Shown in pieces: positions 30,313 through 43,102 of a stretch of 64,000 nucleotides of DNA. Location: the NCBI RefSeq assembly GCF_001704415.2, contig NC_030831.1:42206134-42270133 (forward strand). The letters are read 5' to 3'. The stretch is from Capra hircus. Lineage: Eukaryota > Chordata > Mammalia > Artiodactyla > Bovidae. Below the pieces are notes generated by a model. It was not told the DNA's origin. It made no database searches and was given only the letters and a program-made list of their open reading frames with translations. How positions within the stretch are numbered: the stretch's first letter is position 1; each line of letters opens with the position of its first letter. The translations under genes were made by a program, and so were the position numbers.

Positions 30313-31158
30313 TCATGTGTATACATGTAGTTAAGGGAGGGGTACACAGCTCTGGGAAGACAATTCTGGGGGCCTGAGACACTGGGAGCAAATGGGTGGC
30401 TCTTGAGTGTCTAGTTTGATCCACGGAGGAAATCTACACCATAAGAGAATTGGTCCATGCTCCTCAAACCACCTACCTCAGCACCATTCTCTTGACTGGA
30501 CAATAATCAGAAAGTGGCCAGGACAGAGTCATGTTCTCTACTCAGAAGACTCAAATATGGACACTCCGTTTTGCTAACTAAGAATCATGTACTATAAAAA
30601 ATGAGCCAAGCAGCTGTTGTCACCTCTAATCTTTAGCATGAAGGAGAAATAAGACACACTTCTAATTAGGAGCGTGATTCCAGATAATCGTCTTGGCTGT
30701 GAATGATGATAAATTTAACTAGAGTCTTTGTAAGAATCAAAGGAAAATCTGTTTGAGTTGATAAGAGAACTTGACAAAATGGTGGTATTCAGAGAATACC
30801 CAGAAGTCAATAGTGTCCTTTTGATTCAGTGATAAATGATTGGGAATCTTCATGGGAACATAGTGATGAAAAAATAAAATACCTGGCAACAGTCCTAACT
30901 AGAATGGTCAGGATGATGAAGACTAAATCTCGAAGTTTGAAGACATAGTCAACAAGTAGGTCTAAATGAAGTAGACAAGATATTGATTCTTTCCACTTAA
31001 TTAGTAGACTATAATTCCCAAGCAACATTTCAATGAGTCATTGGGAGAACTTGAAAAACATACTTAAAAATCATAGATAAGAACAGACAGGAAAAAGTCT
31101 AAAACGAGAAGTAATGCAGAGAAATTTGCCCCATAATTAGTATATAGTATAATTATAG

Positions 31159-31444
31159 TGCTGCTGCTGCTGCTGCTAAGTCACTTCAGTCGTGTCCGAC
31201 TCTGTGCAACCCTATACATGGCAGCCCACCAGGCTCCCCCCTCCCTGGGATTCAGTACTCCCAGAAAAGAGTACTGAAGTGGGGTGCCATTGCCTTCTCC
31301 AATGCATGAAAGTGAAAAGTGAAAGTGAAGTCACTCAGTTGTGTCCGACTCTTCGAAACCCCATGGACTGCAGCCTACCAGGCTCCTCCATCCATAGGAT
31401 TTTCCAGGCAAGAGTACTGGAGTGGGTTGCCATTGCCTTCTCCG
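31159..31444 (-). mobile_element. BOV-A2 dimeric SINE with (CTG)n
   Basis: Two antisense Bov-A units in tandem start with GCTGCTGCTGCTGCTGCTAAG and are joined by ATGAAAGTGAAAAGTGAAAG. Confidence 0.93.
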
Positions 31445-31474
31445 ATAATTATACTAATATAATACTAATATGTC

Positions 31475-31749
31475 CTGGGTGTAATTTGGAAGGACTGATG
31501 CCAACTCTGAAACTCCAGTACTTTGGCCACCTCATGCAAAAAGTTGACTCATTGGAAAAGACTGATGCTGGGAGGGATTAGGGGCAGGAGGAGAAGGGGA
31601 CGACAGAGGATGAGATGGCTGAATGGCATCACAGACTCGATGGATGTGAGTTTGAGTGAACTCCGGGAGATGGTAATGGACAGGGAGGCCTAGGCAGTTC
31701 ATGGGGTCGCAAAGAGCTGGACACGACTGAGCGGCTAAACTGAACTGAA
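31475..31749 (+). mobile_element. BovB 3' fragment
   Basis: Sense BovB tail: GAAACTCCAGTACTTTGGCC ... GACACGACTGAGCGGCTAAAC TGAACTGAA. Confidence 0.93.
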
Positions 31750-32539
31750 TATATATATAATTAGTATAGTCATTGTGTACAAGTGTGGTGATACCAATAG
31801 TAGTATTGAGGAAGGAAGAAAAGACAGCAATGAATCATAATAATAACCAAAAATCAGAATTTGGTGTGTAAATAGTAATATAGGAAAAAGAAAATATTTC
31901 AGTTCAAAGGACGATGACTAGATTATTATATTTTTAGTTGTATAGCAAAATGTAGATCTTTGGGAAAAAAATCAGTTGGCATCCTTATTCCCAGGCCAGA
32001 TACCAAATAAATAAAAATTGGATTGAAAATTAAAAAATAAAACATGAAATCATTTAAAAATTGAAGATTTAGTTAAATCTTCCACTGATCTGATTCATGT
32101 ACAGGAAAAGAATTTTTCAAATACAAGTGCAATTAAAGACTTCTGAACATGTAAAACATTTAAACATTCTCATGCCAAATTAGAAACACAATAAGAAATA
32201 AAAACTGAAAAAATATTTGCCAAATATATGACATAAAATTCAATGTTTTTATTCTAAACAGTACTCTAGCAAATCAGTAAGTAAAATGGAGCACCCCAAC
32301 AGAAAAGAAAGCCAAAGACACAGTTTATATTAGAGTAAGAACAAATGGGTGATAAACACGGACATTTTTTACTGATAGGAAAATACAAGCAGAAGTCACC
32401 AAGACTTTGATAGCAGAGTTCACTGGGATACAGGAAAACAGCCGCTCACCAGCTGCCAAGAGTTAAGATGCTGCAAAGCCTTGAGACACAGCAGGATAAC
32501 AAAGGTGCAGACCCTTTGTGAACCTGAGCCTGTGCACCC

Positions 32540-32850
32540 ATCTGCCGGGACACAATTCTACACACTGTGGGATTAAACAGACACGTTTCTCTCACAGCCT
32601 TGGGGGCCGGAAGTCTGAGATGGTTCCTTGTCACTGTTTTGTCTTCATGCACAGGCCTGGCATCGGTGTGCCCAGACCTCCTCCTCTTATGACACCAGTC
32701 AGATTGGACTAGGGCCTACCCTAACAGCTTCATTTTAGTTTAATCAAGTCTTTGAAGAGCTTATCTCCAAACACAGTCATTTTATGAGGTACGGGGGCTG
32801 GGAATTCAATGTGTGGATTTGGGGGAAGACATAATCTAACCCTTAGCAGC
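32540..32850 (-). mobile_element. MaLR/MLT1-type LTR fragment
   Basis: Antisense blocks seen: TCTCTCACAGCCTTGGGGGC, TCTTATGACACCAGTCAGATT, ATTGGACTAGGGCCTACCCT, ACATAATCTAACCCTTAGCAG. No internal coding sequence adjoins it. Confidence 0.55.
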
Positions 32851-35800
32851 TCCAGCTGAGGCTCAGGGTCTGACCTCTGGGCTGCGTCTCAAAAAAAAAA
32901 AAGGTCATTTCCAGGGAGATGTAGGCGCTCACATCTGGACACTGCCAATCAGGGAAGGGGGTGTCCTAAGAAACTCTGCCTCAGGGCCCCATGGAGTCAG
33001 CCCAGCAGTGCCAGCGGGGGCTTCTCCAAAGGCCCGGGAGGGCATGGTGCCAAGCGGTCTGTGGTCCCCCTGGAATGCAAGCCTTGAAGCACAGACTGAA
33101 AGACCAGGATGCTGAGGCCACAGGTGCAGTGAGGCCAGTCAGTGTCCATTGCTCCAGAGATTCCCCCACCTTGAGAGAAGCCTCGGGGGCTGGGAGGGCC
33201 CGTCACCAAGCTCCCATACCGCAGGGCGGAAGGCCTGCACCGACCTCTTACCCTCAAGCAGGCTGGCCAGGGGGAGGCGGTGTCAGATCCCCTTCTGCTC
33301 CCCCTGCAGGAGGGAAGGGAGTGAACTCAGGGTGGTCAGGACCAGGTTAAACCAGCATTTCTCAAACCACGGGTCATAAAACCACATGCAGAGCTGCTAA
33401 ACACCCAGATGTCCAGGCATCTGTTCTTGAGAAATTAGATTCAGTTGTACATCCAATCGGATTTCCCCTGTAACTATAGGCCTTAAAAATAAATAAACTC
33501 TATGCTTTATTCAAAAGACAAATTATAACACTCAAGTTTCATGAAAGACAGCACACGGAACACAAATCCAAAGAGAGTAGGGAACGCTTATGAGCTAGAC
33601 ACTCAGAAAGATGCAAAGGATACAAACAGGGTGAGAGAATTTGGGGGTCTGCTTTTGAAAGTGATGCTTTAGAAATGCATTTTTCTCCAAGTGTGAACAA
33701 TTTAATTTCATGGTGGGGATCCACACAGAGGTTGAATTCATAGGGGATTCATCCTGTTCCTCGGATGCTTAACAGGTCTGTCTCTTTGAGGCAGAAATGT
33801 TCAAATGTTTCAAATAAATTATACTCAGTAAATACGTAAAAGATGTTGGTAGATTGTTGCTTAGAGAATCCCATTGTGATTTGGGGCAGGTTTTTAAGAT
33901 CTTGCAAAGTAATTATGAAATGGTACTTTCCATGGAGATAGAAGTTGACTAAAAAACAAAATAAATCAAAAAGTACAAGGAGAAGGTAGCTGCAAATTCT
34001 AAAATAATAGTGGCACTTTAATCAGGAGCTCCTTTATACCTATGGTGAAAAAGAGTCAGCCACGGCAATGATGAATATAAGGATCAGTGTAGCAAGGAGC
34101 CAGGTAAAGCTTCACGGTCCAGGAAGATCAAGATTTTCAGATTCTAGAGCAGAAAAAAATGATTGATTCAAGTAGATGAAAACATAGAAAGTGGTGAAAA
34201 TGAGGTTAAGGTTGGTAAGGAGAGGCAGTGATTGAAACGAAAGAAGGTGAATTGTTAAAACCGGGAGAAAATGTGATTTTTCTGTTGCCTATCGGTAGGA
34301 ATTTCGGTGCTTTTAAGCTCGAACGTCGAGTCGGCTTCTTTTAGGTTAAGATGGTGATTTCAAGCAAGAGTGAGATGTGGCCTGGGAAGATGGGAGAGGA
34401 GCAGGGTCGCTCCGGCATTGAGTGTGTCTGTGGTCTTGATTGCCTTCACTAAACATCCGGGGGCCTCTGGCCTCCAGAGACCACTTACTGGTGGGGTTTG
34501 AGGAGGGTGGACAGGAGGGCAGCTTGAAAGGCAAAGCTAAATGCGGCTCTGATGACTCATAGATCAATATCTTTCACGGACATTAAGATGGCTTGGAGGA
34601 AGTCACCAGCCAGCTAACGATTCTCAGAAATGGCAGATGAAGCCAGTCACCTCCCAGAGAAGGTTTTAAGGAGATTTCCTTTAAATCATGCCAGTTAAGG
34701 AGGGCCAGGCTGTGGTGTGTTGTTATGCTCTCACGGACAGCCAAGTAACTGGAATCGGAGAAGCCTCTTAGTGAACCAATTCTACATCAGTGGCTTTTGG
34801 GGGCTCTCCTTCCTATGTTCATCTCCTTAAATAATTTCATCTCTCCCTCTGAGCTTGAAATCACTCCTATGATAAAGGTGATTACTTTCAAATAAACTTT
34901 GTTTTTGTATCTGAGATTTTTTTTTTAAAAGCATTTACAAATCTGAACAATAACCTCACTTCATTTTGGATTTTTACTTTCATATATGCATTTAGATGTA
35001 AAGGTGCTAAAATAAAATCGGGAGTTTTGCACACTGGATAACAGCTGCCAGCATTTCTCCTCTTTAAGCCCCAATGGTACTAATTCTTTCCTTACAGGCT
35101 TTACAAAAAAGGGCCAAGATTTATTATATATGGTTCAGTCACTACACATGTTTAGTGTTGATATTCGGGTTGAAGGCAGAAAGATGGGTGCATATGTCAG
35201 AAACGAGCTCTATTCAGAGCCAGTCAAGAAACTGTTTTGAATACAATGAATTCTTTGAAATCTTAGGTTCTCCTCTGGGAAAGCTGTTTAGAGGTTCATA
35301 GGACACTGAAAACTCCTCTGTTTCCAATTAAAATTAATAAATTGATTTGTAATTCTTAGGACTTTCCTACGCCTCACTGACTTGGTTAAATGTGAGATCT
35401 TGATAACCCTTGTTTATCTCCCAGATGGAGATTACAGGTCTTTGCACCACTTCAAGTGAAATACATCCAAACGTCTGCTCTGTAGGAGGGAAAAGTTGAG
35501 CTGACCAGCAGGGGCATGGAGACTTCCTGCATGCAGGTCAAGGGTGAGTAAGGTTCCTCTCATTTCTGGCAGCAGAGGATGTCAACAAGAAGAAAATGAA
35601 GCAGTGAAGATGAGACCCAGGAACTTGGGAGGGGTCTGCAGAATTTGCCAAAGCCACAGGGGTGATCTGTGGGTATAATATGGAACCTGGTTACTGGACA
35701 TGGGAATAAGATGAGCTCAGGGGAGATGACGAGGGAAAGGATGAGAAGCAGAGGCAGTGGTCAAGCAGCGACAAGTGGGGCAGAGGTACAGTGCAGAGCT

Positions 35801-35875
35801 GGGTCATTCTGGCTTCAAGGCCATAATCAGGACAGACAAAATCTGATGCTGCTCTTTTAATACCTTTGTTGTGTA

Positions 35876-36061
35876 GGCGCTCAGTCATGTCTGACTCTTT
35901 GCTACTCCATGGACTGTAGCCCACTAGGCTCCTCTGTCCATGGGATTTCCCAGGCAAGGCTGCCATTTTCTCCTCTGAGGGATCTTCTCCACCCAGAGAC
36001 TGAACCTGTGTCTCCTGCATTGCAGGCGGATTCTTTACAGCTAAGCCACCGAGGAAGCCCT
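35876..36061 (-). mobile_element. Bov-tA SINE
   Basis: Antisense copy (GCGCTCAGTCATGTCTGACTC ... CTAAGCCACCGAGGAAGCCC) with small internal losses. Confidence 0.9.
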
Positions 36062-36669
36062 GCAACACACTCATGATTTCTTAAATAAATCATTGGGCTA
36101 CACCAGAAATCTAGACTTGTATTGCTTATGAAAATGTGGGAAACTGGATGGCTGTAACTAGAGTGTATTTATCAATCTGACTCTAAACTAGGTAATAGCC
36201 TAGGTGGCCAAAAACTCCATCTGAAATACAATATGTTTAATACTGTAATGGGGTTTGCCATGCCTGATGAAAGACAATACAAAGTTTGCTAATGTGTGGG
36301 GGAAGGAATGAGCTGGGTCTGAGGCGGCCTTGGATATTCTGTGTACTTCAACTTCTGATAATTCTCAACCCTATTATTTAAAAAAGAGAAAGACACCTAG
36401 ATTTGTTTGGTAATCACTGGTGAATTTACACATAGCTTAGGTAAATGTTACTTTTCACCATGCCTCAGTTATTTTTATAAGAGAATTAGAGACAGGGAAA
36501 TAGTTTTCACATCATATAAAACAATCGGTTGATTAAATGTCTTTTATGTTTTCAATGAATAGTAATTATACCTTTTCCTGTTATTACATTTCTCTATGTT
36601 GGGTTATTTGTCAGAGATGATTTTAATCAAATTCTGAAGTTGATGTGAAATTTGTTAGTACGCACAGTA

Positions 36670-37126
36670 GTGGACTAAACAGTGGCTCCAAAAGATATTA
36701 GATCCTATCCCCAGGAACCTGTAAATGTTACCTTATTTGGAAAAAGGGTCTTTGCAGATTGTGATTAAATTCAGGGTCTTGAAATGAGAAGATAATCCAT
36801 AATTATCTGGGTGAATCTTAGAGGTCTTCAGAGTGGAGTTATCCAAGAGAGGTAGAAGGTGACTCAACATACACACACACAGAGACACGCACACGTGCAT
36901 AGGAGAAGGCCATGTGAATATGGGGACCAGCTAAGGACTGCCAGCAACCACCAGAAAGTGAAAGGATTAAAGAACAGATTCTTCTCTAGTATCTCCAGAG
37001 GGGTTGCAGCCCTGTTCACACCTTGACTTTGGACTTCTGGCCTCCAGAGCTCTGGGAGAATAAGTATCTGTTGTTTTAAGCAACACTTAGTGGTTATTTG
37101 TTACAGAGGCCACAGGAAACTAATAT
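36670..37126 (+). mobile_element. MaLR/MLT1-type LTR
   Basis: Sense blocks seen: TTATTTGGAAAAAGGGTCTTTG, AGGAGAAGGCCATGTGAATAT, GGACTTCTGGCCTCCAGAGC, TATCTGTTGTTTTAAGCAAC, ending in ACAGGAAACTAATAT. It appears as a solo LTR. Confidence 0.65.
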
Positions 37127-37393
37127 GCTGCTGCTGTTAAGTTGCTTCAGTTGTGTCCACTCTGTGTGACCCCATAGATGGCAGCACACCAGGCTCCTCT
37201 GTCCCTGGGATTCTCCAGGCAAGAATACTGGAGTGGGTTGCCATTTCCTTCTCTAGTGCATGCATGCATGCTAAGTCACTTCAGTCATGTCCGACTCTGT
37301 GTGACCCCATGGACAGCAGCCCACCAGGCTCCTCTGTCCATGGAATTCTCTAGGCAAGAGTACTGGAGTGGGTTGCCATTTCCTTCTCCAGGT
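37127..37393 (-). mobile_element. BOV-A2 dimeric SINE with 9-bp target duplication
   Basis: Two antisense Bov-A units begin GCTGCTGCTGTTAAGTTGCTT and are joined by GTGCATGCATGCATGCTAAG. AACTAATAT at 37118-37126 is repeated at 37394-37402, so it was inserted at the end of the MaLR LTR. Confidence 0.93.
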
Positions 37394-37468
37394 AACTAAT
37401 ATACTAATGAATAAAATAATTTTACTGTTTTGCAATAGGTGCATATTTGCATTGCACATTTGCAATGT

Positions 37469-38335
37469 GTTCAGTTCAGTTCAGTTCAGTTGCTCAGTCA
37501 TGTCCCACTCTTTGCGATTCCATGAATCGCAGCATGCCAGGCCTCCCTGTCCACCACCAACTCCCGGAGTTCACTCAGACTCACGTCCATCAAGTCGGTG
37601 ATGCCATCCAGCCATCTCATCCTTTGTCGTCCCCTTCTCCTCCTGCCCCCAATCCCTCCCAGCATCAGAGCCTTTTCCAATGAGTCAGCTCTTTGCATCA
37701 GGTGGCCAAAGTACTGGAGTTTCAGCTTTAGCACCATTTCTTCCAAGGAACACCCAGGGCTGATCTCCTTCAGAATGGACTGGTTGGATCCCCTTGCAGT
37801 CCAAAGGATTCTCAGGAGTCTTCTCCAACACCGCAGTTCAAAAGCATCAATTCTTTGGTGCTCAGCTCTTTTCACAGCCTATACATGACCACAGGAAAAA
37901 CCATAGCCTTGACTAGACGGACTTTTGTTGGCAAAGTAATATCTCTGCTTTTCAATATGTTATCTAGGTTGGTCATAACTTTTCTTCCAAGGAGTAAGCT
38001 TCCCTTAATTTCATGGCTGCAGTCACCATCTGCAGTGATTTTGGAGCCCCCCAAAATACAGTCTGACACTGTTTCCACTGTTTCCCCATCTATTTCCCAT
38101 GAAGTGATGGGACCAGATGCCATGATCTAAGTTTTCTGAATGTTGAGCTTTAAGCCAACTTTTTCACTCTCCTCTTTCACTTTCGTCAAGAGGCTTTTGA
38201 GTTCCTCTTCACTTTCTGCCATAAGGGTGGTGTCATCTGCATATCTGAGGTTATTGATATTTCTCCCGGCAATCTTGATTCCAGCTTGTGCTTCTTCCAG
38301 CCCAGTGTTTCTCATGATGTACTCTGCATATGTGT
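37469..38335 (-). mobile_element. BovB LINE, 5'-truncated, about 0.87 kb
   Basis: The antisense copy starts TTCAGTTCAGTTCAGTTGCTC and ends abruptly at GTACTCTGCATAT. Minus-strand open stretches (38127-38315, 37872-38123 and 37498-37875) code for the YADD region and the C-terminal tail, broken by frameshifts. Confidence 0.95.
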
Positions 38336-38649
38336 TACTGCACCTGAAATAAGCATTTCTAGCATGATGCTTTCTTTAATGGTCTAAGAAGTTTGTATTC
38401 TGTCCAGTTATAAGAATATTATTCATACACATCTTTTAATTATTTTCGTTCATCATAGGGTCAGGTAGAATGGACATGTTGACTATTTTTCATAACCCAA
38501 AAACCATTGCATGCAAAATACAATTGTATGTTTTATTATATTTCTCTTTTTATTTAGCTCCTCTGCTAGTTTTCTGAACCAAGAGGATGGTCAATATCAC
38601 AGGTCCCACATGAAAGATGATCTATAAATATTTTTTTGACAAGAAGATT

Positions 38650-39150
38650 TTAATTGTTTAAAAAATTTAATTTTATTCAAGTTTGGTTGATTTCTCTGTA
38701 TATGTATGTATATTCTTTTCCATGGTAGTTTAACACGGAATATTCAATATAGTTCCCTGTGCTGTATAGTAGGAACTGTTTAGCACAGTTTAGGAACTAT
38801 TTATCCATCATATATATAATAATTTGCATCTACTAATTCCAAACTCCTAACCCACCCCTCCTCTAAACCCCCTCCACCTTGGCAAACACCAGTCTGTTCT
38901 CCATGTCCATGATTCTTTTTTCATTTCATAGATAAGTTCATTTGTATCATATTTTAGATTCCACACAGAAGTGATACCATATGGTGTTTGTCTTTGTCTT
39001 TCTGACTTACTTTACTTAGTATGATAATCACTAGGTCCATCCATGTTGCTGCAAATGGCATTATCTTATTCTTTTCCATGGCTGAGTAGGGTTCCATTAT
39101 ATATATGAACCATATCTTTTTTATCCATTCAGGAAGATGACCTATGAATG
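38650..39150 (-). mobile_element. L1 ORF2 end plus 3' UTR
   Basis: The - strand reads the L1 ORF2 C-terminus (WIKKIWFIYIMEPYSAMEKN, KIMPFAATWMDLVIIILSKV) and ends in the ruminant-type L1 3' UTR (TATAGTTCCCTGTGCTGTATA on the + strand). Confidence 0.9.
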
Positions 39151-40355
39151 TTAACACATTCATTGGAAGGCAAACAAAGCTATAGGAAAACAGTGGTATT
39201 GGAGCAGGAGACATTTCTAGGCCTTCCTCCTGGATGGGTGAAAGGGTATGCACTGGAACGAAGGAGTAGTTAGCCAACGGAGCTGCCGGTGCTCCGTCCA
39301 GGATCCACTGTTGGAAGAGATGCTGAATCCCCAGGAGGAAGGAAGGAGCACCGCAGTGAGTCCCTCAAGACTACCCCCAGAGGGACCTCTGGCCGTTGAC
39401 TCAGGCCACTGCATACCAGGGAGAAGGAAACACCCAGATTTTCCTGTGTTTGGGGCACAGTCTTACTGCAGATCAGAAATGCCACCAGTGGCCCCCTTAC
39501 CACCACACCTCCCACCTGATGGTCATTTTCTTGGGCCCTGAGTGTAAAATGCACATCTCAATGATTTCCTAAGAGGAATGTAGAGTCAGGGACCACGCAC
39601 CCTCTACTGCACTGCCAACATGCAGTAATTTATGTGTAAATAGAAATTCTGGAACTTACATAATCATTTCCAAAATTGTACCATTACTAGGTTGTCTGGG
39701 CAGGCACACTCTAATTTCAGCTTAAAGTATTTCTGCTGAAACTGAACCACACTATAAGCTGGATCAGTGATAAACCCCACACTCTCCGGGCTGGACTTTA
39801 CATGGAGCTACAGACTCTTAAAGGACAAGTCATTCACTTTAAAATCTACTGCTAGCATCTGAATTGTGATTTCATTCCCACTCTTTAGCCTGACAATTCT
39901 TCAAAATTCATGTTTCTATTGATTTTTTGCCAGATTAAAAATAGGAATAATTATATCTTGGTTGCCACATGCTTGTTTTATTTCTCTGAGCTTGTCAACT
40001 CACCCTCCTGGGCAAGGACAAAGGGCAAGAAGCAGTCTGGCGGCTCAGCCTGCTGCTGACTCTGGTCAGGGCGCAGTGCGGGTGACACAGGCTACCCTGG
40101 AAGGTGAAACTGGCCGGAGGAGGAATCGATGCTGCTGTGGAGCCCGGATGTGTGTGTCACTTGTCTTTGCCAGCAGGCTCCAGCCCTGGGCTCAGTCATT
40201 TAAAGAGAGCTGGGAGGTGGTAAATGGCGTGTGAAAAAGATAGGCGTGTGTGTGTGTTTTCAAGGGTTCCAGGCTTTTTTTTTTTTTTAATCACCTTTGT
40301 AAGGAAGTAAAACCTTGAAATCACTGAGGCTAGGATAAATTAAGTTTCTCAGTCT

Positions 40356-40790
40356 TTTTTAAAAATTTGAAGTATAGCTGATTTACAATGTTGTTTTAAA
40401 TTGTGCTGTACAGCAAAGTGATTCAGTTATATGTATATAAAATATATTCTTTTTTAAAAAATATTCTTTTCCACGGTAGTTTATCATAGACTATTGAATA
40501 TAGTTCCCTGTACTTCCCAAGTGGCGCAGTAGTAAAGAATCCACCTGCCAATGCAGGAGACATGGGTTCGATCCCTGGGTCAGGAAGGTCCCCTAGAGAA
40601 ACAAATGGCAATCCACTTCAGTATTCTTACCTGGAGAATCTCATGGACAGAGGAGACTGGTGGGCTACAGTCCATGGGGTTGCAAAGAGTCAGACAGCAC
40701 TGAGCATTAAGACCACTGAATGTAGTTCCCTGTGCTATTCAGTAGGACCTTATTTATCCATTCTATGTATAATAGTTTGCATCTGTCTAA
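40356..40790 (-). mobile_element. L1 3' UTR split by a Bov-tA
   Basis: Antisense L1 3' UTR blocks are AGTATAGCTGATTTACAATG and ATTGAATATAGTTCCCTGT before the SINE, and TGTGCTATTCAGTAGGACCT with ATAGTTTGCATCTGTCTAA after it. Confidence 0.88.
40512..40717 (+). mobile_element. Bov-tA SINE with 16-bp target duplication
   Basis: The sense copy is flanked by GAATATAGTTCCCTGT (40496-40511) and GAATGTAGTTCCCTGT (40718-40733), one mismatch in 16, which dates the insertion as moderately old. Confidence 0.95.
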
Positions 40791-40999
40791 AAGCCCTTTA
40801 GTTCCAAGGAAGGTCCTCCATCTGAGGAAGCAGCTTGGTGAGTTTCTGTGATACAGCTGTGTGATTGCATTGGAATAAAATTAAATCTACATACTTGGCT
40901 TTGATTTCTATTAAACATATAACAAGTAGACAAGGGCTAAAGCCATTGTACCAAGTAAAGTGCTGAGGATACAGTATTAATACTTCCTCTATCAACTCA

Positions 41000-41228
41000 G
41001 GCTTCCCTGGTGGCTCAGAGGTTAAAGCATCTGCCTGCAATGTGGGAGACCTGGGTTCCATCCCTCGCACAGGAAGATCCCCTGGAGAAGGAAATGGCAA
41101 CCCACTCCAGGATTCTCGCCTGGAGAGTCCCATGGATGGAGGAGCCTGGTGGGCTACAGTACATGGGGTTGCAAAGGTTCGGGCACGACTGAGCGACTTC
41201 ACTTTTTACTTCACTTCACTTCACTATC
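41000..41228 (+). mobile_element. Bov-tA SINE with (TTCAC)n tail
   Basis: Sense copy (GCTTCCCTGGTGGCTCAGAGG ... GGGCACGACTGAGCGACTTC) with a tail of TTCAC units. Confidence 0.93.
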
Positions 41229-41859
41229 AACTTGATGTACTTCTTTCATCATACAAACCTGCCAGATGAGTTCATGGGGGGTCAGTAGGGTCTGGCCACA
41301 CCTCCAGATCCACTCAAAAGATGGTTGACTCCAGGGTTCCTGCCCACCTCACAGGTGTTATGGTGGTGGTGTGTGAACTCATCCCATCCACATTTAGAAT
41401 GAGCTTTCCAGGTTCCTGATTGTAACTGCTCAGGCCCCAGAAGGCTGGGTTTCTACATAACCCTGGGGTCACCCAGCCTTCACTCGGGTCACAGGCTTAA
41501 CCCACATGAGTACAGGTCCTTGCTTATCTCTGCGCTGAAAAGTGACCTGCAAATGCATTCTTATTCTTGTTTTTTAATGTCATGGTTAGAAACTTACTTA
41601 ATATGCTGACAAGATAAATCCAGACTTGGGCAACACACAGGGATCAACAGGACAGAATTTCTGGACAGAATTTCTTTGGAAGTAACTATTTGTCAGAGTG
41701 TGCTGTTGAGTCTCCAGTGGGATCAGCTTCATTTTTTTAATTATTTTTTTCAGATACGTTTATGATTCTAAGGAGATAATACGACTATATAACCTCTAAA
41801 AAGGAGCCAAAAATGAATGTTTACCCCACCTGAGAATGAGCAATTATGAAGTAAATAAC

Positions 41860-42010
41860 AGCAATGATGACATTTACTATCTTACGAGTGCCAGACATTG
41901 TATTCAAATGTTTACAAGGCTCTTTTCCTTTAATTTTTACAACAGTAAATAGTTGTATTATCCCCTTAGAAACTAAAAGGCCAGGAATTGAACCCAGATT
42001 GGAGTGAGCC
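41860..42010 (-). mobile_element. MIR-like SINE
   Basis: GTGCCAGACATTGTATTCAAA, then a CTTTAATTTTTACAACAGTAA block and TATTATCCCCTTAGAAACTA follow the antisense MIR order. Confidence 0.55.
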
Positions 42011-42149
42011 TAAGCTCAGATCCCCAGTATTGCTTTTAAAAGGCCAGGATAGTGATGTAAAAAAAAGCCATTGAGAAGGAAGATGGCCAGGGCTCTGTTA
42101 CAGAAGGACCTGATTAACTGTGTGCACTGAACAAAAGAAACGCTTTCAT

Positions 42150-42240
42150 TCTTTTATTTTATTGTGATAAAATATCTCTGACACGATATTTACCATTTTA
42201 ACCATTTTTCCAGTGTGCAGTTCAGTGGCAGTTTGTCCCA
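42150..42240 (-). mobile_element. Short L1 3' UTR fragment
   Basis: TTTATTGTGATAAAATATCTC and ATTTACCATTTTAACCATTTT then CAGTTCAGTGGCAG are L1M-type 3' UTR blocks. Confidence 0.55.
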
Positions 42241-42599
42241 AATAAGACCTCAAGCAACAGTTGAAATTAATGAATTAAAAAAAAAAAACAACCCCACCAA
42301 GGTCTCATTTATCTTCTGTTTTTGAAGTGTCTCATTAAGAAGATGACATTTGGTTGTGGATTTAAATGTCTAACAACTTATATACGTATATGACTGATAT
42401 TTCAAAGGAGCTATCAAACTGTAGGATCTATCTTATAACAGTCATTTATTAAAAGCTCAGTGTTTGCCAACTATCACACTGAGCACCTTGTACTCATCAG
42501 CGAAAGTAAACAGAAGTCGGAATGTTGCCATATTATAGATAAGGTAATGAGTATAATTGCACAAACAGGGCAAAAAGTGAGGGAGCCTGGGTTCTAGTA

Positions 42600-42772
42600 T
42601 CAGTTCAGTTCAGTTCGGCCGCTCAGTCATGTCTGACTCTTTGCAACCCCATGGACTGTAGCACGCCAGGCTTCCCTGTCCATCACCATCTCCTGGAGCT
42701 TGGTCAAACTCATGTCCGTCGAGTTGGTGATGCCATCCAACCATTTCATCCTCTGTTGTCCCCTTCTCCTCC
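42600..42772 (-). mobile_element. Short BovB 3' fragment
   Basis: TCAGTTCAGTTCAGTTCGGCC to CCTCTGTTGTCCCCTTCTCCT; only the last 170 bases of BovB remain. Confidence 0.9.
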
Positions 42773-42986
42773 CTGAGAACCCCAAGAACAGTATGAAAAG
42801 GATTCCAGTATGTTGATTAGCAAATATGTGATGTCTGCCCTGGGTCCAGGTTTTGGAAGGCTCTGCAAAGAAGCATGTGTGTTCAGAGATTACAAGGAGT
42901 CAGATAACATCAAATGTGGATTTATTGTTCATAGGCATCTTTGGATTTCTTCTTGCTTGCTTTCCTTTATGAATAAGTGTATCTGG

Positions 42987-43102
42987 GGACTTCCCTGGTA
43001 GTCCAATGGTTAAGACTCCGTGCTTCCAATACACGTGGTGTGGGGTCGACTGCTGGCCAGATTGCTAAGATTTCACATGCTGCGTGGCGCAGCCAAAAAC
43101 TA
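42987..43102 (+). mobile_element. CHR-2-type SINE
   Basis: Sense copy: GGGGACTTCCCTGGTAGTCC, ATGGTTAAGACTCCGTGCTT, ending TGCGTGGCGCAGCCAAAAAC. Confidence 0.88.

Larger units (their letters stand above)
30700..32400 (+). mobile_element. Degraded L1 ORF2 region with nested insertions
   Basis: AT-rich flanks at about 30700-31140 and 31760-32400 carry diverged L1 ORF2-like blocks (AAAAAATAAAATACCTGGCAA, ATTGGATTGAAAATTAAAAAA, AATATTTGCCAAATATATGAC). A BOV-A2 dimer and a BovB tail lie between them. Boundaries are approximate. Confidence 0.5.

Noticed and set aside
30270..37500. Short direct repeats that could suggest a CRISPR array
   Set aside because: These are microsatellites and SINE tandem units. 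Spacers of even length are absent and the DNA is mammalian.
38954..39277. 107-codon - strand frame with FAATWMDL
   Set aside because: It is the end of L1 ORF2 fused by chance to non-L1 flank, not a gene.
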